Virus record (IMG/VR): IMGVR_UViG_3300024243_000005
Span: 1-64,000 of that record
From: a virus
Length of the DNA stretch: 64,000 nt
Reading direction: 5' to 3' (one strand)
Under the pieces are notes generated by a model. It saw only the letters and a program-made list of their open reading frames with translations. It did no database searches and had not been told where the DNA came from. Position numbers and translations under genes: made by a program. The stretch's first letter is position 1. Each line of letters starts with the position of its first letter. Below, piece after piece: positions 35,373-43,236 of this stretch.

Positions 35373-36717
35373 TTTCCATCGGGAGGTGAAGGCCGTATCC
35401 CGGGGATGGCATCTTGCCCCCCGGAGTTATGAGCCACACCACAGGAATCGGGACACGCACCTCGGGCTTCGGCTCGGGTGCGTACCCGTCCGTGGCGTAC
35501 ACCAGGACATCAGGTTTTTGCATACTGGTTTTCAACAGCTCCTTGGTCTTGACGAACACGGGGTCAAAATCAGTACCACCCCGTCCCACCATATCGAAGT
35601 CGATATCACTCACCGACTCCGCCGGTTTTACATACGCTACCTTTGAATCGCACTGCATGACCCAGATGTACACATCGCTCTCGCTGGTAGCCAGGGACAG
35701 CAGCTCTTCCATGGCCAACTTCAGGTCGTCGTGGGACATGGACCCACTGGTATCGATGGCGAAGACGATGGTGAACTTGTTGTCGTACTTCTTCCCAGGG
35801 TAGGGCAGGATATCGTCTATCTCGTGCAGCCTCCGATTAGGGCGCTGCATCCCGCGTGCGGACTTACGCTGTTTGGTACGGATGCACATCCTGCGCAGTA
35901 GCACAGGCCAGGGGATCACTGGCGGCTTCAGGAATGCCTCGATGCGCTCCTTCAGATAAGCAGGTGTGACACCACGCGCCTTCTCGTGCTGCGCCAGCGC
36001 CTTCTCCACGGTATCGCGTGCTTGGTGTCGCAGCTCTTCTGCCATGGACACCAGCTCTTCGGACGTTCTGCCCTTGATGAATTTGCGCCAGTGCGCGTGG
36101 GGGTCCCCACCTCGGCTATCCGTGAACTGGTCACGGAGTTCTTGCTCCGATCCACACCCACCACCTTCACTTCCACCTCCGCCTCCGCTCCGCTGGTCCA
36201 ACTGCTGCAGCAGACCAAACTGATACACCTCGTAGGGTTGAGCGCGTGGCATCTTGTACGTCTCAGGAGTCAGGAACAGGCGCCCGTCTGTCTTATCGGA
36301 CCCAAAGAACCAGTCCTTGTACTTGTCATCGAAGCCTGGCTCCAGGCGCATGACTTCATTGGTGGCGAGATCCGCAGCGATGTTCTGCACCGCCTTGAAC
36401 CGCGCTTTCTCTTTCTTCGTGCGCAGCGTACTCATCAACTCCACGCACCGGGGAATGTGGTCGTTCAGGATGTGAATCAGTTCATGTGTGAAAGTGAGCA
36501 GCAACTCCTGCAGAGGCATCTTCGAGACCATATCTTCGTCGTAGAAGAGGCACATACGCCCCTCTTTGCTGACACCCACACCCATGGTACCGAAACCAGG
36601 GACGTTGACACGGTGCAGCGCTTCAATGACGCTCGCGGCCAAACTGCGGAACTGCGGCTGTAGCCAGTACATAATAACATCACCCAGACGTTGTCCATCT
36701 GCGTCCGGGAGTGGCAT
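35356..36717 (-). CDS. DUF2201-type putative metallopeptidase with VWA domain
   Basis: The 453-residue protein has an N-terminal helical domain with the zinc motif HELIH (78-82) and a Gly-rich break (about 190). A C-terminal von Willebrand A-like domain includes the metal site IDTSGSMS (around 320-330) and GRGGTDFDP. This is the domain order of DUF2201 proteins, which are usually paired with a MoxR-type ATPase; such an ATPase is encoded at 38429. The pair is thought to remodel or activate target complexes. The ATG at 36717 was chosen with GAGGTG about 10 nt upstream; a TTG at 36723 is also possible. It heads the operon that contains the reverse transcriptase. Confidence 0.85.
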   Translation of the reverse strand: MPLPDADGQRLGDVIMYWLQPQFRSLAASVIEALHRVNVPGFGTMGVGVSKEGRMCLFYDEDMVSKMPLQELLLTFTHELIHILNDHIPRCVELMSTLRTKKEKARFKAVQNIAADLATNEVMRLEPGFDDKYKDWFFGSDKTDGRLFLTPETYKMPRAQPYEVYQFGLLQQLDQRSGGGGGSEGGGCGSEQELRDQFTDSRGGDPHAHWRKFIKGRTSEELVSMAEELRHQARDTVEKALAQHEKARGVTPAYLKERIEAFLKPPVIPWPVLLRRMCIRTKQRKSARGMQRPNRRLHEIDDILPYPGKKYDNKFTIVFAIDTSGSMSHDDLKLAMEELLSLATSESDVYIWVMQCDSKVAYVKPAESVSDIDFDMVGRGGTDFDPVFVKTKELLKTSMQKPDVLVYATDGYAPEPKPEVRVPIPVVWLITPGGKMPSPGYGLHLPMENVPAQ

Positions 36718-36788
36718 ACTCAAGGTTCACCTCTTGTGGTTTGAGGGTTGTTTGCTTACAATATAGTAACTTTTCCGGGAGAGTAGCA
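36718..36788. promoter_or_regulatory. Divergent control region upstream of DUF2201/RT operon and of 36789 gene
   Basis: A 71-bp gap between divergent genes. On the plus strand TTGAGG (36741-36746) and TATAGT (36762-36767) form a weak promoter with a 15-bp spacer, and CGGGAGAG is the ribosome site. A promoter for the minus-strand RT operon must also lie here or inside the neighbour but could not be pinned. Confidence 0.4.
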
Positions 36789-37799
36789 GTGAGAGACCAA
36801 TTCCACGACCCAGCACACGCACACCTCTACGCCCTCCTCGAAGGGCAAGAAGAAGTAAAGACATTTGCAAAGCACGCCGAGCTGGATGTCGCAAAGGCTG
36901 AAACGCTGCCCGCCGGTGCCTTCGCGTGGCCGTCCAAACGCATGTATCCGGTGAACACCCCGGAGAACACGGTGCTTTCTGTGATGTACCGTGACAAGTC
37001 CGCGTCTGCGGTCCCCCCGGAAGTCGACGCAGCGCTGAGCACCGCCTGCGAGATTTACGGCGTAAATGACCTACTCAGTCGTGCCCGTGTCGTGGGTGCT
37101 GCTCGCCACCAGGAGAAGATCGCCTCAGTGCAAGACGACGCGGTGTGGATCCTCCCGGGCCTAAAACGCCTCCGGGTCAAGACCGCCTCCGACCTTCAGC
37201 AGGCCGAGACACTCCTGCTCAAGCAGTACAACAAGCTGGCCCTGAATGACCGCGTGGAAGGTTTTGTCAATCTCGTGAAGACTGCACGGGACTTGGGCGT
37301 GACCCTGCACCCCCTGACCCACCGCATGGCGGGCATGACAGTGTGCACCGCAGAGAAGACCGCTGAACTCATCGAGGGACGGCGCTGCGCCGTGAAGGAC
37401 CCCCTATTCAAGCAGGCGTACTCCCGGCTGGGTGGTGCGTTCCGTGAGAGGGGCGGCATCATCAGGGACCGTGAGGAACTCGTCAAGGCCGCATCTGCGC
37501 TGGCGACCATCGACAGCAACGCAGGCATCGCCCACCAGTATGGCACCACCATTCCCGACCCCATGCTCACTGTCTTCAGCGAGAAGCAGGCCGAGGACGT
37601 GGTGAACCTGGATGGTTCCGAAATCCCACTGACCACACTGCTCGGCCTCCCCGTGACATTCTGGGAAGACCTCCTGGGGCCTGAGATCAGTGCAGAGATT
37701 GCACCTGATGGCGCCGTGGACCCACAAAAGCTGCAAGAGGTGCTCCCCACGCTGCCCCTGGACCTCCGCATCGCCTTGAAAGCCCAGCTCCCCTCGTAA
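36789..37799 (+). CDS. Unknown phage protein with FAWPSKRMYP motif
   Basis: I set the start at GTG 36789, 5 nt after GGGAGAG; the frame is open up to 36711 but overlaps the divergent gene. The 336-residue product has a segment GAFAWPSKRMYPVNTPENTV (about 47-66). Similar 'FA.P..r.yPi.......' segments occur in many unrelated large phages in proteins linked to head or internal proteins. The rest is helical with a conserved-looking Pro-rich end. It overlaps nothing and is followed 4 nt later by another unknown gene. I cannot give a function. Confidence 0.65.
   Translation: MRDQFHDPAHAHLYALLEGQEEVKTFAKHAELDVAKAETLPAGAFAWPSKRMYPVNTPENTVLSVMYRDKSASAVPPEVDAALSTACEIYGVNDLLSRARVVGAARHQEKIASVQDDAVWILPGLKRLRVKTASDLQQAETLLLKQYNKLALNDRVEGFVNLVKTARDLGVTLHPLTHRMAGMTVCTAEKTAELIEGRRCAVKDPLFKQAYSRLGGAFRERGGIIRDREELVKAASALATIDSNAGIAHQYGTTIPDPMLTVFSEKQAEDVVNLDGSEIPLTTLLGLPVTFWEDLLGPEISAEIAPDGAVDPQKLQEVLPTLPLDLRIALKAQLPS
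37054..37066. repeat. Palindromic site TTTAC-GGC-GTAAA, copy 4
   Basis: Exact copy of the TTTAC-N3-GTAAA palindrome, inside the gene at 36789. The centre GGC is the same as in copies at 3297, 44937 and 54523. Confidence 0.75.
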
Positions 37800-37803
37800 C
37801 CCT

Positions 37804-38469
37804 ATGACCTTTGCACAGGCACTGCAGAGCGCAGCCCGGCGACGACGTACTGTTGCCCCGGGGACCGAAGCAGCCACACTCCAAGACCCCGAAGCACCAG
37901 CCACCGCCTGCTTTGAGGCTGTACAAGCCCTGCTCGGGAAGGCGAGCCTCAACTGGGAGCCAGAATCCCTGTGGCTGACGCTGGAGAGGGAGCACAGCGT
38001 TGACGTGCCTCTACCCAACCGGGCGAAGATCCTCGCAGCCAATACCCTGGTACTTGTGCCTGCCTTCTGGTGGGAGGTACACGCCTTCATGCACACCATC
38101 TCAGCGTTCAGCGGACACGTCACAGATAGTCGCGAAATCTTCGAAGCAACACCCGGAGAGCTGGCCTGGGGCGTCTTTGAGGCAGAGCTGCTGTTTCAAC
38201 AGTCCTCCGACATCCAAGCACAGCCAGAGTTCGACCGCGAACCCACGCTGTACGTCGCACAGCTACTCCACGACCAGGGATTCAGTGAAACACCCGTGCT
38301 TCTCGACTTCGCACAACCAGCATTGAACGCCCTCGTCCGAAGCAACAAACCCAACGAGGGCGTCCAAAAGGCCAAGCGCCAAGGGGTACAGGAGTACGTC
38401 CTAGAACAGCTACGTGTGTACCAGCTCTTTACGTCGCCAGCGCATCCGGGCTTCCCGCCGACTGCTTGA
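37804..38469 (+). CDS. Unknown protein
   Basis: A 221-residue, mainly helical protein (FEAVQALLGKASLNW, WWEVHAFMHTISAF and others) that starts 4 nt after the previous gene. It runs 41 bp past the end of the convergent MoxR-type gene, so both coding ends overlap tail to tail. No motif was recognised. It shares an operon with the FAWP-motif protein and may work with it. Confidence 0.6.
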   Translation: MTFAQALQSAARRRRTVAPGTEAATLQDPEAPATACFEAVQALLGKASLNWEPESLWLTLEREHSVDVPLPNRAKILAANTLVLVPAFWWEVHAFMHTISAFSGHVTDSREIFEATPGELAWGVFEAELLFQQSSDIQAQPEFDREPTLYVAQLLHDQGFSETPVLLDFAQPALNALVRSNKPNEGVQKAKRQGVQEYVLEQLRVYQLFTSPAHPGFPPTA

Positions 38470-39847
38470 TGCGCGCCTGCGCTTCCGCAATCTTGGTGAA
38501 CAGCCGCTCGAAGGACTTCTCCGTGCTCAACGCCTGACTGATGCTGTAGATGTAGTCGTTGCTCTTCCCACCAATCTCCTCCGCCGCTGCCGTTAGTTTG
38601 GACACGATGAAGGACACCGCTGCGTCAGACGGGAGGTCCCCCATGAAGCGACCCAGGTTGCCCTTCACCTTCTGCGGGTCAGGGTTGGAGGTCATGAGTT
38701 CCACTGCCACGCCGGTGCACACCTCACTGATGACGTCGCTGCGCCCTTCCTCCAGCATGGCCAACACCTTCTTGCGGGCACGCCCCTTGGTGCTGTACTC
38801 GTACACGATCTCACTGGGAGTGATGAGGCTCGCCTTGTTCTTGACGAACTCCAAGAAGCGCACAGCGGGGGTGCGCCCAATGAGACCTTGCATGGTGGTG
38901 GAGAGCGCTCGGTTAGCGTGAATGTCTTCACGCAGCTTGTCAGCAGTCTTGCACAGGTCGCTCACCGCTTCCCAACCTGCCGGGGAGGGGTACTGCTTAC
39001 CTGCGTCACGAAGAGCCGAGTCGTGCAGCTCCTTGCCCGAGGATTTGATGTACTCAACAACCAGGGGGTGGAAGTCGCCCTCACCCTGTGCGTAATTGAC
39101 CCAGGAAGCGGCGTTGATGTTCACGGGGAGGAAGCAGATGCGGCGGCGAAACGCCGGGTCACGCTCAGGCTCAGAGACGGAGTACGCAGCGCCGCTGGGG
39201 TTCATCGCGCACACCACCTGGATGCCCTCGGGGATGGTGTAGGAGTGGATGCGCCGATCGCCGAGCAGGGTGAAGAACACCTTGATGACTCCCATGTCAG
39301 CGCGATTCCACTCGTCGAAGAAGAGGAGACCCTCGGGTGGCAAGTTCAGGAGATCGTTCTGCAGCAGGAACTCGAAGGCACCCTCATCCTTTGTGCCCAA
39401 CGTCCGGATGTGTTCCATAGTCAGAGCGATTTGTACCTCTGCCTCTGCGACGTTGTCAGCAGCCTCGGTACCGTTGCCCTGCGCGAGGTAGTAGTTCTTC
39501 ACGTCCATCCAACGCGTAACCTGCTCAAGCAGGCGTGCCCTACGCGCAGACGCTGGAGCGGGAATGGCCACATCCTCGGGCTGCAAGTGCTGCAAGTTCT
39601 TCTCAATGCACGGGACTGATGTTTCCCACAGCTTTCCGTTCCAGTGGAAAGGCTCCGCTGGCACGCGACTCTCTGCGACCTGCCTGCAGATGTCCGTCTT
39701 ACCCATTCCGGAGGTACCAGTGAGGCAGCAAACGCTGCGGTGGTTGTACCTGTTCACCTCGATGACTTCACGCGCAGTGGTCAATCCAACTGCGGGGACA
39801 CCCATCTTCTGGTGAAACTGATCTTCACGAACTTCTCGGTCAGCCAT
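38429..39847 (-). CDS. MoxR-type AAA+ ATPase
   Basis: The 472-residue protein has Walker A (TGTSGMGKT, 43-51), Walker B (LLFFDEW, 174-180, followed by NRAD), a sensor-like segment IQVVCAMNPSG and an arginine region PERDPAFRRRICFL. This pattern is that of MoxR/RavA-like AAA+ ATPases. These act with VWA-domain proteins to remodel complexes, and a DUF2201/VWA protein is encoded at 35356. AGAGGAAGAGG lies upstream of the ATG. In the phage it may act on virion or host complexes; its substrate is unknown. Two unrelated plus-strand genes separate it from its presumed partner. Confidence 0.85.
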   Translation of the reverse strand: MADREVREDQFHQKMGVPAVGLTTAREVIEVNRYNHRSVCCLTGTSGMGKTDICRQVAESRVPAEPFHWNGKLWETSVPCIEKNLQHLQPEDVAIPAPASARRARLLEQVTRWMDVKNYYLAQGNGTEAADNVAEAEVQIALTMEHIRTLGTKDEGAFEFLLQNDLLNLPPEGLLFFDEWNRADMGVIKVFFTLLGDRRIHSYTIPEGIQVVCAMNPSGAAYSVSEPERDPAFRRRICFLPVNINAASWVNYAQGEGDFHPLVVEYIKSSGKELHDSALRDAGKQYPSPAGWEAVSDLCKTADKLREDIHANRALSTTMQGLIGRTPAVRFLEFVKNKASLITPSEIVYEYSTKGRARKKVLAMLEEGRSDVISEVCTGVAVELMTSNPDPQKVKGNLGRFMGDLPSDAAVSFIVSKLTAAAEEIGGKSNDYIYSISQALSTEKSFERLFTKIAEAQARIKQSAGSPDALAT

Positions 39848-39860
39848 TTATCCTCTTCCT

Positions 39861-40280
39861 CTATATCCATTGGTTGTCAGGATGACGATGGTCTACGTGG
39901 TCTCCATCCAGGGGCACAGACGCGAGGTACGCCTTGGTGTCTGGAGCAAGAACCGCATTGATTGCACACACAACATTGGCAGCATCCGCACCGTTGGGTA
40001 GGTCCATCTTTCCTTGCAGGTACCCCTTGTTGATACGCCCTGTGGGGTAAGGTAGACGAAGACACCCTTTGCCTTCAATAGCTAGAATCACGCGTCGGTT
40101 TCCAAAGGGGGTAGCGCCCGCATATTCCACCGCTCGCGTAGGGACAATAAGGATGTCGTGACATGTTGCTTGTGCTGCAAAATCCATGAACACTACGTGC
40201 CCCGCTCTCACTCGCTGATTCAGCAAGGTCAACAAAGGGACGTTCGTAAGCCGTACGCAATCAGGTCTTTCCGTTGTCAT
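39861..40280 (-). CDS. Small unknown protein upstream of the MoxR-type ATPase
   Basis: A 139-residue protein with many strands (RRVILAIEGKGCLRLPYP and similar) and no motif I know. Two Cys in the middle are probably not metal ligands. An AGAGG lies about 8 nt before the ATG. It is separated from the ATPase gene by 13 nt and shares its operon. The start region overlaps the promoter of the divergent terminase gene. Confidence 0.55.
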   Translation of the reverse strand: MTTERPDCVRLTNVPLLTLLNQRVRAGHVVFMDFAAQATCHDILIVPTRAVEYAGATPFGNRRVILAIEGKGCLRLPYPTGRINKGYLQGKMDLPNGADAANVVCAINAVLAPDTKAYLASVPLDGDHVDHRHPDNQWI

Positions 40281-40302
40281 CCTCCATATCCTCTAGTATG
40301 TT
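40274..40302 (+). promoter_or_regulatory. Terminase promoter with -10 box 6 nt before the GTG start
   Basis: TTGTCA (40274-40279), a 17-bp spacer and TATGTT (40297-40302) fit a sigma-70 promoter. The GTG start codon follows after only 6 nt, and there is no ribosome binding site. The predicted transcript therefore starts at or next to the start codon. The -35 box overlaps the start of the divergent gene. Confidence 0.55.
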
Positions 40303-40308
40303 GAATCT

Positions 40309-41856
40309 GTGCAATTTCCTCCACGACTGCGCTCTGAACTAGCGCAGAAATTACTGTACCTGGACGGGGAGCCCTTCACGCTCCAGGACTATCCGTTCTT
40401 CCGTGCCGTGTACGACGGGAACTTTTCTGAGGTCCTCCTCAAATGTGCACGACAGGTAGCTAAGACCACCACTCTCTGCAACTTCATCATTAGCGAGAGT
40501 CTCGGCATCCCCCACTTCAAAAGCCTTTACCTCTCCCCGAGTCAGGAACAAACGCAGTCGTTTTCCAATACCCGTCTCGGGAAGGTGGTGCACTACTCCC
40601 CCATCGTGCGTAGATACTTCTCAGTCTCCGACTTCACGCACCGCACCATGCTTCGTATGTTTCGTAACGGATCCGAGGTGAAGCTCACCTACGCCACTGA
40701 TAACCCCGATCGTGCACGCGGCAACTCGGCTGACCGGGTGCTGTACGATGAGGTACAGGACATCCTCTACCGCGAGGTCATCCCTGTTGTGAATGAGTGC
40801 ATGGCGAACTCGTCATACCAGTGTGAGATATACGCGGGCACACCCAAGACGATGGAAAACACCATCGAATACCTGTGGAGCCTCTCCACGCAGTCGGAGT
40901 GGATCATACAGTGCACAGGGTGTGGCAAGCACCAATTCATTGAGGGGGTGCGCTCGCTAGGAAAACACGGACCCATCTGTTTGCACTGTGGAAAAGGGCT
41001 CAACCCGCGCCTGGGCCAGTGGTACGACTTCAATAAAGAATCGACCATGAAAGGCTTCCACGTCTCCCAGCCCATGCTCCCACTGAACTGCGAGAACCCT
41101 CATCGCTGGGGCAAGCTGCTGACCAAGGTAGAGCGTTATCCTGAATCACGCCTCAAGAATGAGGTGTTCGGTGTCTCCGACGCAATCGGCGCACGCCTGA
41201 TTAGCAAAGACGAACTGGAGAGTCTGTGTGAAAACTACGACATCTTCCGCACACCACCCCCTACAGCCCAGGAACAATTCTCCCATGTTGTAGCGGGGGT
41301 CGACTGGTCCGGCGGCGGTGTAACAGGGGTCAGCCGCACTGTCCTTTGGATCTTCGGCGTTACCAAGGACCACCGACTCAAGACCCTCTACTTTCGGATT
41401 TACCCCGTAACCAGCCCGGTCACCATCGTGGACGACATGGTAGAGGTGATGAACAACTACCAGGTGGAGCGCGTTGTAGGCGACCGGGGAGAGGGGCACC
41501 TGGGCAACGACCAGCTCCGACACAAGATGGGGAAACACCGTGTTACCGAGGTACAGTACGGAGCACAAGCGAGCGCCATCTCGTGGAACGACTTGGGCAG
41601 CTTCTACACCGTGGACCGCACCATTGTAATGGACAATTACTTCATGGTACTGAAGAGGGGGGCTGTTGTGTACCCCAACCTCTCATACATGACAGTGCCC
41701 ATCCAAGACATCCTGAACCTCTACGAAGAGGTCACAAAGGTGGGCCGCAAGGTGTGGCGACACGCGCCTACACAACCTGACGACTCCTACCACGCACAGC
41801 TATTCGCCTGGCTTGCTGCAAAGATGATTCTGATGGACCTGTCGTTCAACGGATAA
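40309..41856 (+). CDS. terL: Terminase large subunit
   Basis: The 515-residue protein has the packaging ATPase and nuclease parts. Walker A is KCARQVAKTT (45-54), Walker B RVLYDEVQD (143-151). A four-Cys zinc ribbon (C202, C205, C224, C227) lies between the domains, and the RNase H-like nuclease shows GVDWSGGG, VGDRGEG and PDDSYHAQ. It cuts and pumps phage DNA into the prohead. The zinc ribbon is rare but known in some large terminases. The GTG start is the first in-frame start after the promoter; no ribosome site is seen, so the message is probably leaderless. No small terminase subunit is recognised nearby. The portal gene is 18 kb away. Confidence 0.92.
   Translation: MQFPPRLRSELAQKLLYLDGEPFTLQDYPFFRAVYDGNFSEVLLKCARQVAKTTTLCNFIISESLGIPHFKSLYLSPSQEQTQSFSNTRLGKVVHYSPIVRRYFSVSDFTHRTMLRMFRNGSEVKLTYATDNPDRARGNSADRVLYDEVQDILYREVIPVVNECMANSSYQCEIYAGTPKTMENTIEYLWSLSTQSEWIIQCTGCGKHQFIEGVRSLGKHGPICLHCGKGLNPRLGQWYDFNKESTMKGFHVSQPMLPLNCENPHRWGKLLTKVERYPESRLKNEVFGVSDAIGARLISKDELESLCENYDIFRTPPPTAQEQFSHVVAGVDWSGGGVTGVSRTVLWIFGVTKDHRLKTLYFRIYPVTSPVTIVDDMVEVMNNYQVERVVGDRGEGHLGNDQLRHKMGKHRVTEVQYGAQASAISWNDLGSFYTVDRTIVMDNYFMVLKRGAVVYPNLSYMTVPIQDILNLYEEVTKVGRKVWRHAPTQPDDSYHAQLFAWLAAKMILMDLSFNG
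41399..41411. repeat. Near match to the palindromic site (one base off)
   Basis: TTTAC-CCC-GTAAC inside terL differs from TTTAC-N3-GTAAA at the last base (bases about 41399-41411). Similar one-off copies lie at 9788 and 18316. They may be weak sites or chance. Confidence 0.35.
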
Positions 41857-41883
41857 CTGATCTCACTTTCGGTAAACCTTGCG

Positions 41884-41989
41884 TTCCGGTCACCAACCGA
41901 GCGGTGAAGTTTCTTTGGTCGATGGTGGCTGGAGTGCCCACAGACGCGATCGGGTAAAGAAACTTTACCGCGACGGGCGGGGACCGGAA
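41884..41989. repeat. Long imperfect inverted repeat (32-33 nt arms)
   Basis: The left arm (41884-41915, starting TTCCGGT and ending AAGTTTCTT) pairs with the right arm (41957-41989, starting AAGAAACTT and ending GACCGGAA) at about 26 of 32 positions, with perfect 9-bp and 8-bp ends. The loop is about 41 nt. As RNA it would fold into a strong stem; as DNA it could be a protein-binding or cruciform site. Confidence 0.65.
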
Positions 41990-42025
41990 GGGATTGTTTG
42001 CTGACCGATTGTTTATTTCCCATCT

Positions 42026-42042
42026 GGGGGTGTAGCACCCCC
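42026..42042. repeat. GC-rich hairpin GGGGGTG-TAG-CACCCCC
   Basis: A perfect 7-bp stem with a 3-nt loop, downstream of terL. No T-run follows on the plus strand, so it is not a standard terminator, though it could slow polymerase or protect an RNA end. Confidence 0.55.
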
Positions 42043-42190
42043 TAAGCCCACTACGGCTGGCTTATTCACTGAGATCAAATAGGCAGGTGTCCTACTGGGA
42101 GTACGGGGTGCTCACTGTATTTTCTGTCTTCCAGCGGCCCGATTTTCAAGGCGCCTTTCTTTAACCCCTAACCTCGAATGCACCCCTTTT

Positions 42191-42224
42191 CTTATAGGGT
42201 GATAATAAATTCGAACTTATAGGG
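42191..42224. repeat. Direct repeat CTTATAGGG, two copies
   Basis: CTTATAGGG occurs at 42191-42199 and 42216-42224, 25 bp apart in AT-rich sequence within the non-coding region. Could be a pair of protein-binding sites or promoter-like elements. Confidence 0.4.
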
Positions 42225-42228
42225 ATAA

Positions 42229-42256
42229 AGGAAAAGTTGCTGGCGTTGCGCCAGCA
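42229..42256 (-). terminator. Intrinsic terminator after the 42292 gene
   Basis: The perfect hairpin TGCTGGCG-TTG-CGCCAGCA (42238-42256) is followed on the minus strand by a T-rich stretch (ACTTTTCCTTT). It would end the minus-strand replication operon. Confidence 0.65.
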
Positions 42257-42291
42257 TCCTTCAGAATGCGAAGGTGACTGAGCAGTAGACG

Positions 42292-43236
42292 TTAGCTCTC
42301 AGCCCCGTCGTCGCTTGGCGGTGCATCAGCAGATGGTGTCGACAATGCTTCGCGAGCCTGCTGCGAAGCACGCATTGCTGTCATCTGCTGCAACTGCCGC
42401 GCCCGTTGAAGCTGATCGGCTTCTCCGGACTTCAACGTCGGGGTGAGTCCGAACAGGGCTAAGCGCACCGTCTCCAGACCGACTGACCGGACCTCGGCGT
42501 TAGCCGGATAGTCCACGTCGATGTGGTGGTATGCGCTCATGGACCGGTACTCGTAGTTTCCGTCCCGGTTTGCTTGCACGAAGTCGGCGAAAGCTAACGC
42601 CACGCTTTCCTGCGGTGCGCTCTCCCCCGTACACGAACTCCGGTACAGGGTGAAGTCGAGCCCACCAAAAGCGATTGGTAAGAAATGCACACGGCCCTGC
42701 TCAATGTTGGGGTCGAGCAGGGTCGGGGAGTACAGTACGGCACGATTGGAATCCTGGGACTTGAGTGCACCCAAGATGGGACCTCGGAACGAATGGAAAA
42801 CCCGCAGCTCCATTCCGTCCATCTTTACCTTATGGGTGTACATGACAGGCAACCACACGTTCATCTTCACCAGCGGGGGCTTTGCCTCTTCATCGGCGTC
42901 ATGCGCCGCCTTGAGACCCTCCCATGCGGACAACGCGGCCTGATACTTCTGGGTTTCCAGATCAGTAGCATCAGCGCCGGGGTCCACGGGCTGCGGGGTT
43001 GGAAATGGGGTAACGGGTACGACGACGGGTTCACTGATCTGATTCTCAGACGGCACCAGCGATACTTCATCCTCCGGAATAACGATCTCGCTGCTGCGCT
43101 GCCCGGTCATCTCCTGTGTGAACTCGAAGGAGTGCCCACCCACCTCATGCCTCTTGGTGAACAGGTGGCTGTTACTGGAAGCTGAGCCTCGCTGCTGCTT
43201 CTGCTTCCCTTTCTTCTTGTTGGCCTGTCGTGTCAT
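42292..43236 (-). CDS. Unknown protein at the end of the replication operon
   Basis: A 314-residue protein whose first 21 codons overlap the end of the polymerase gene. It has a Lys/Gln-rich start, an acidic Pro-rich part (about 50-110), a strand-rich middle (VWLPVMYTHKVKMDGMELRV, with HFLPIAFGGLDFTLY further on) and a helical, Ser-rich end. I recognise no family. The overlap with the polymerase and the terminator behind it place it as the last gene in the replication transcript, so a role in replication is possible but unproven. Confidence 0.6.
   Translation of the reverse strand: MTRQANKKKGKQKQQRGSASSNSHLFTKRHEVGGHSFEFTQEMTGQRSSEIVIPEDEVSLVPSENQISEPVVVPVTPFPTPQPVDPGADATDLETQKYQAALSAWEGLKAAHDADEEAKPPLVKMNVWLPVMYTHKVKMDGMELRVFHSFRGPILGALKSQDSNRAVLYSPTLLDPNIEQGRVHFLPIAFGGLDFTLYRSSCTGESAPQESVALAFADFVQANRDGNYEYRSMSAYHHIDVDYPANAEVRSVGLETVRLALFGLTPTLKSGEADQLQRARQLQQMTAMRASQQAREALSTPSADAPPSDDGAES

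Larger units (their letters stand above)
41857..42291. other. 435-bp non-coding region downstream of terL
   Basis: The longest stretch without a gene in the window, between the convergent ends of terL and the minus-strand gene at 42292. I see no credible coding frame. It holds a long imperfect inverted repeat (41884-41989), a 7-bp GC hairpin (42026-42042), a direct repeat CTTATAGGG (42191 and 42216) and a terminator hairpin for the minus strand (42229-42256). Possible roles are a structured RNA, a packaging (pac/cos) signal or a replication origin. Confidence 0.6.

Noticed and set aside
41955-41970. GTAAAG-AAA-CTTTAC palindrome as a further copy of the dispersed site
   Set aside because: The half sites are in the reverse order (GTAAA first), and it is part of the long inverted repeat after terL.
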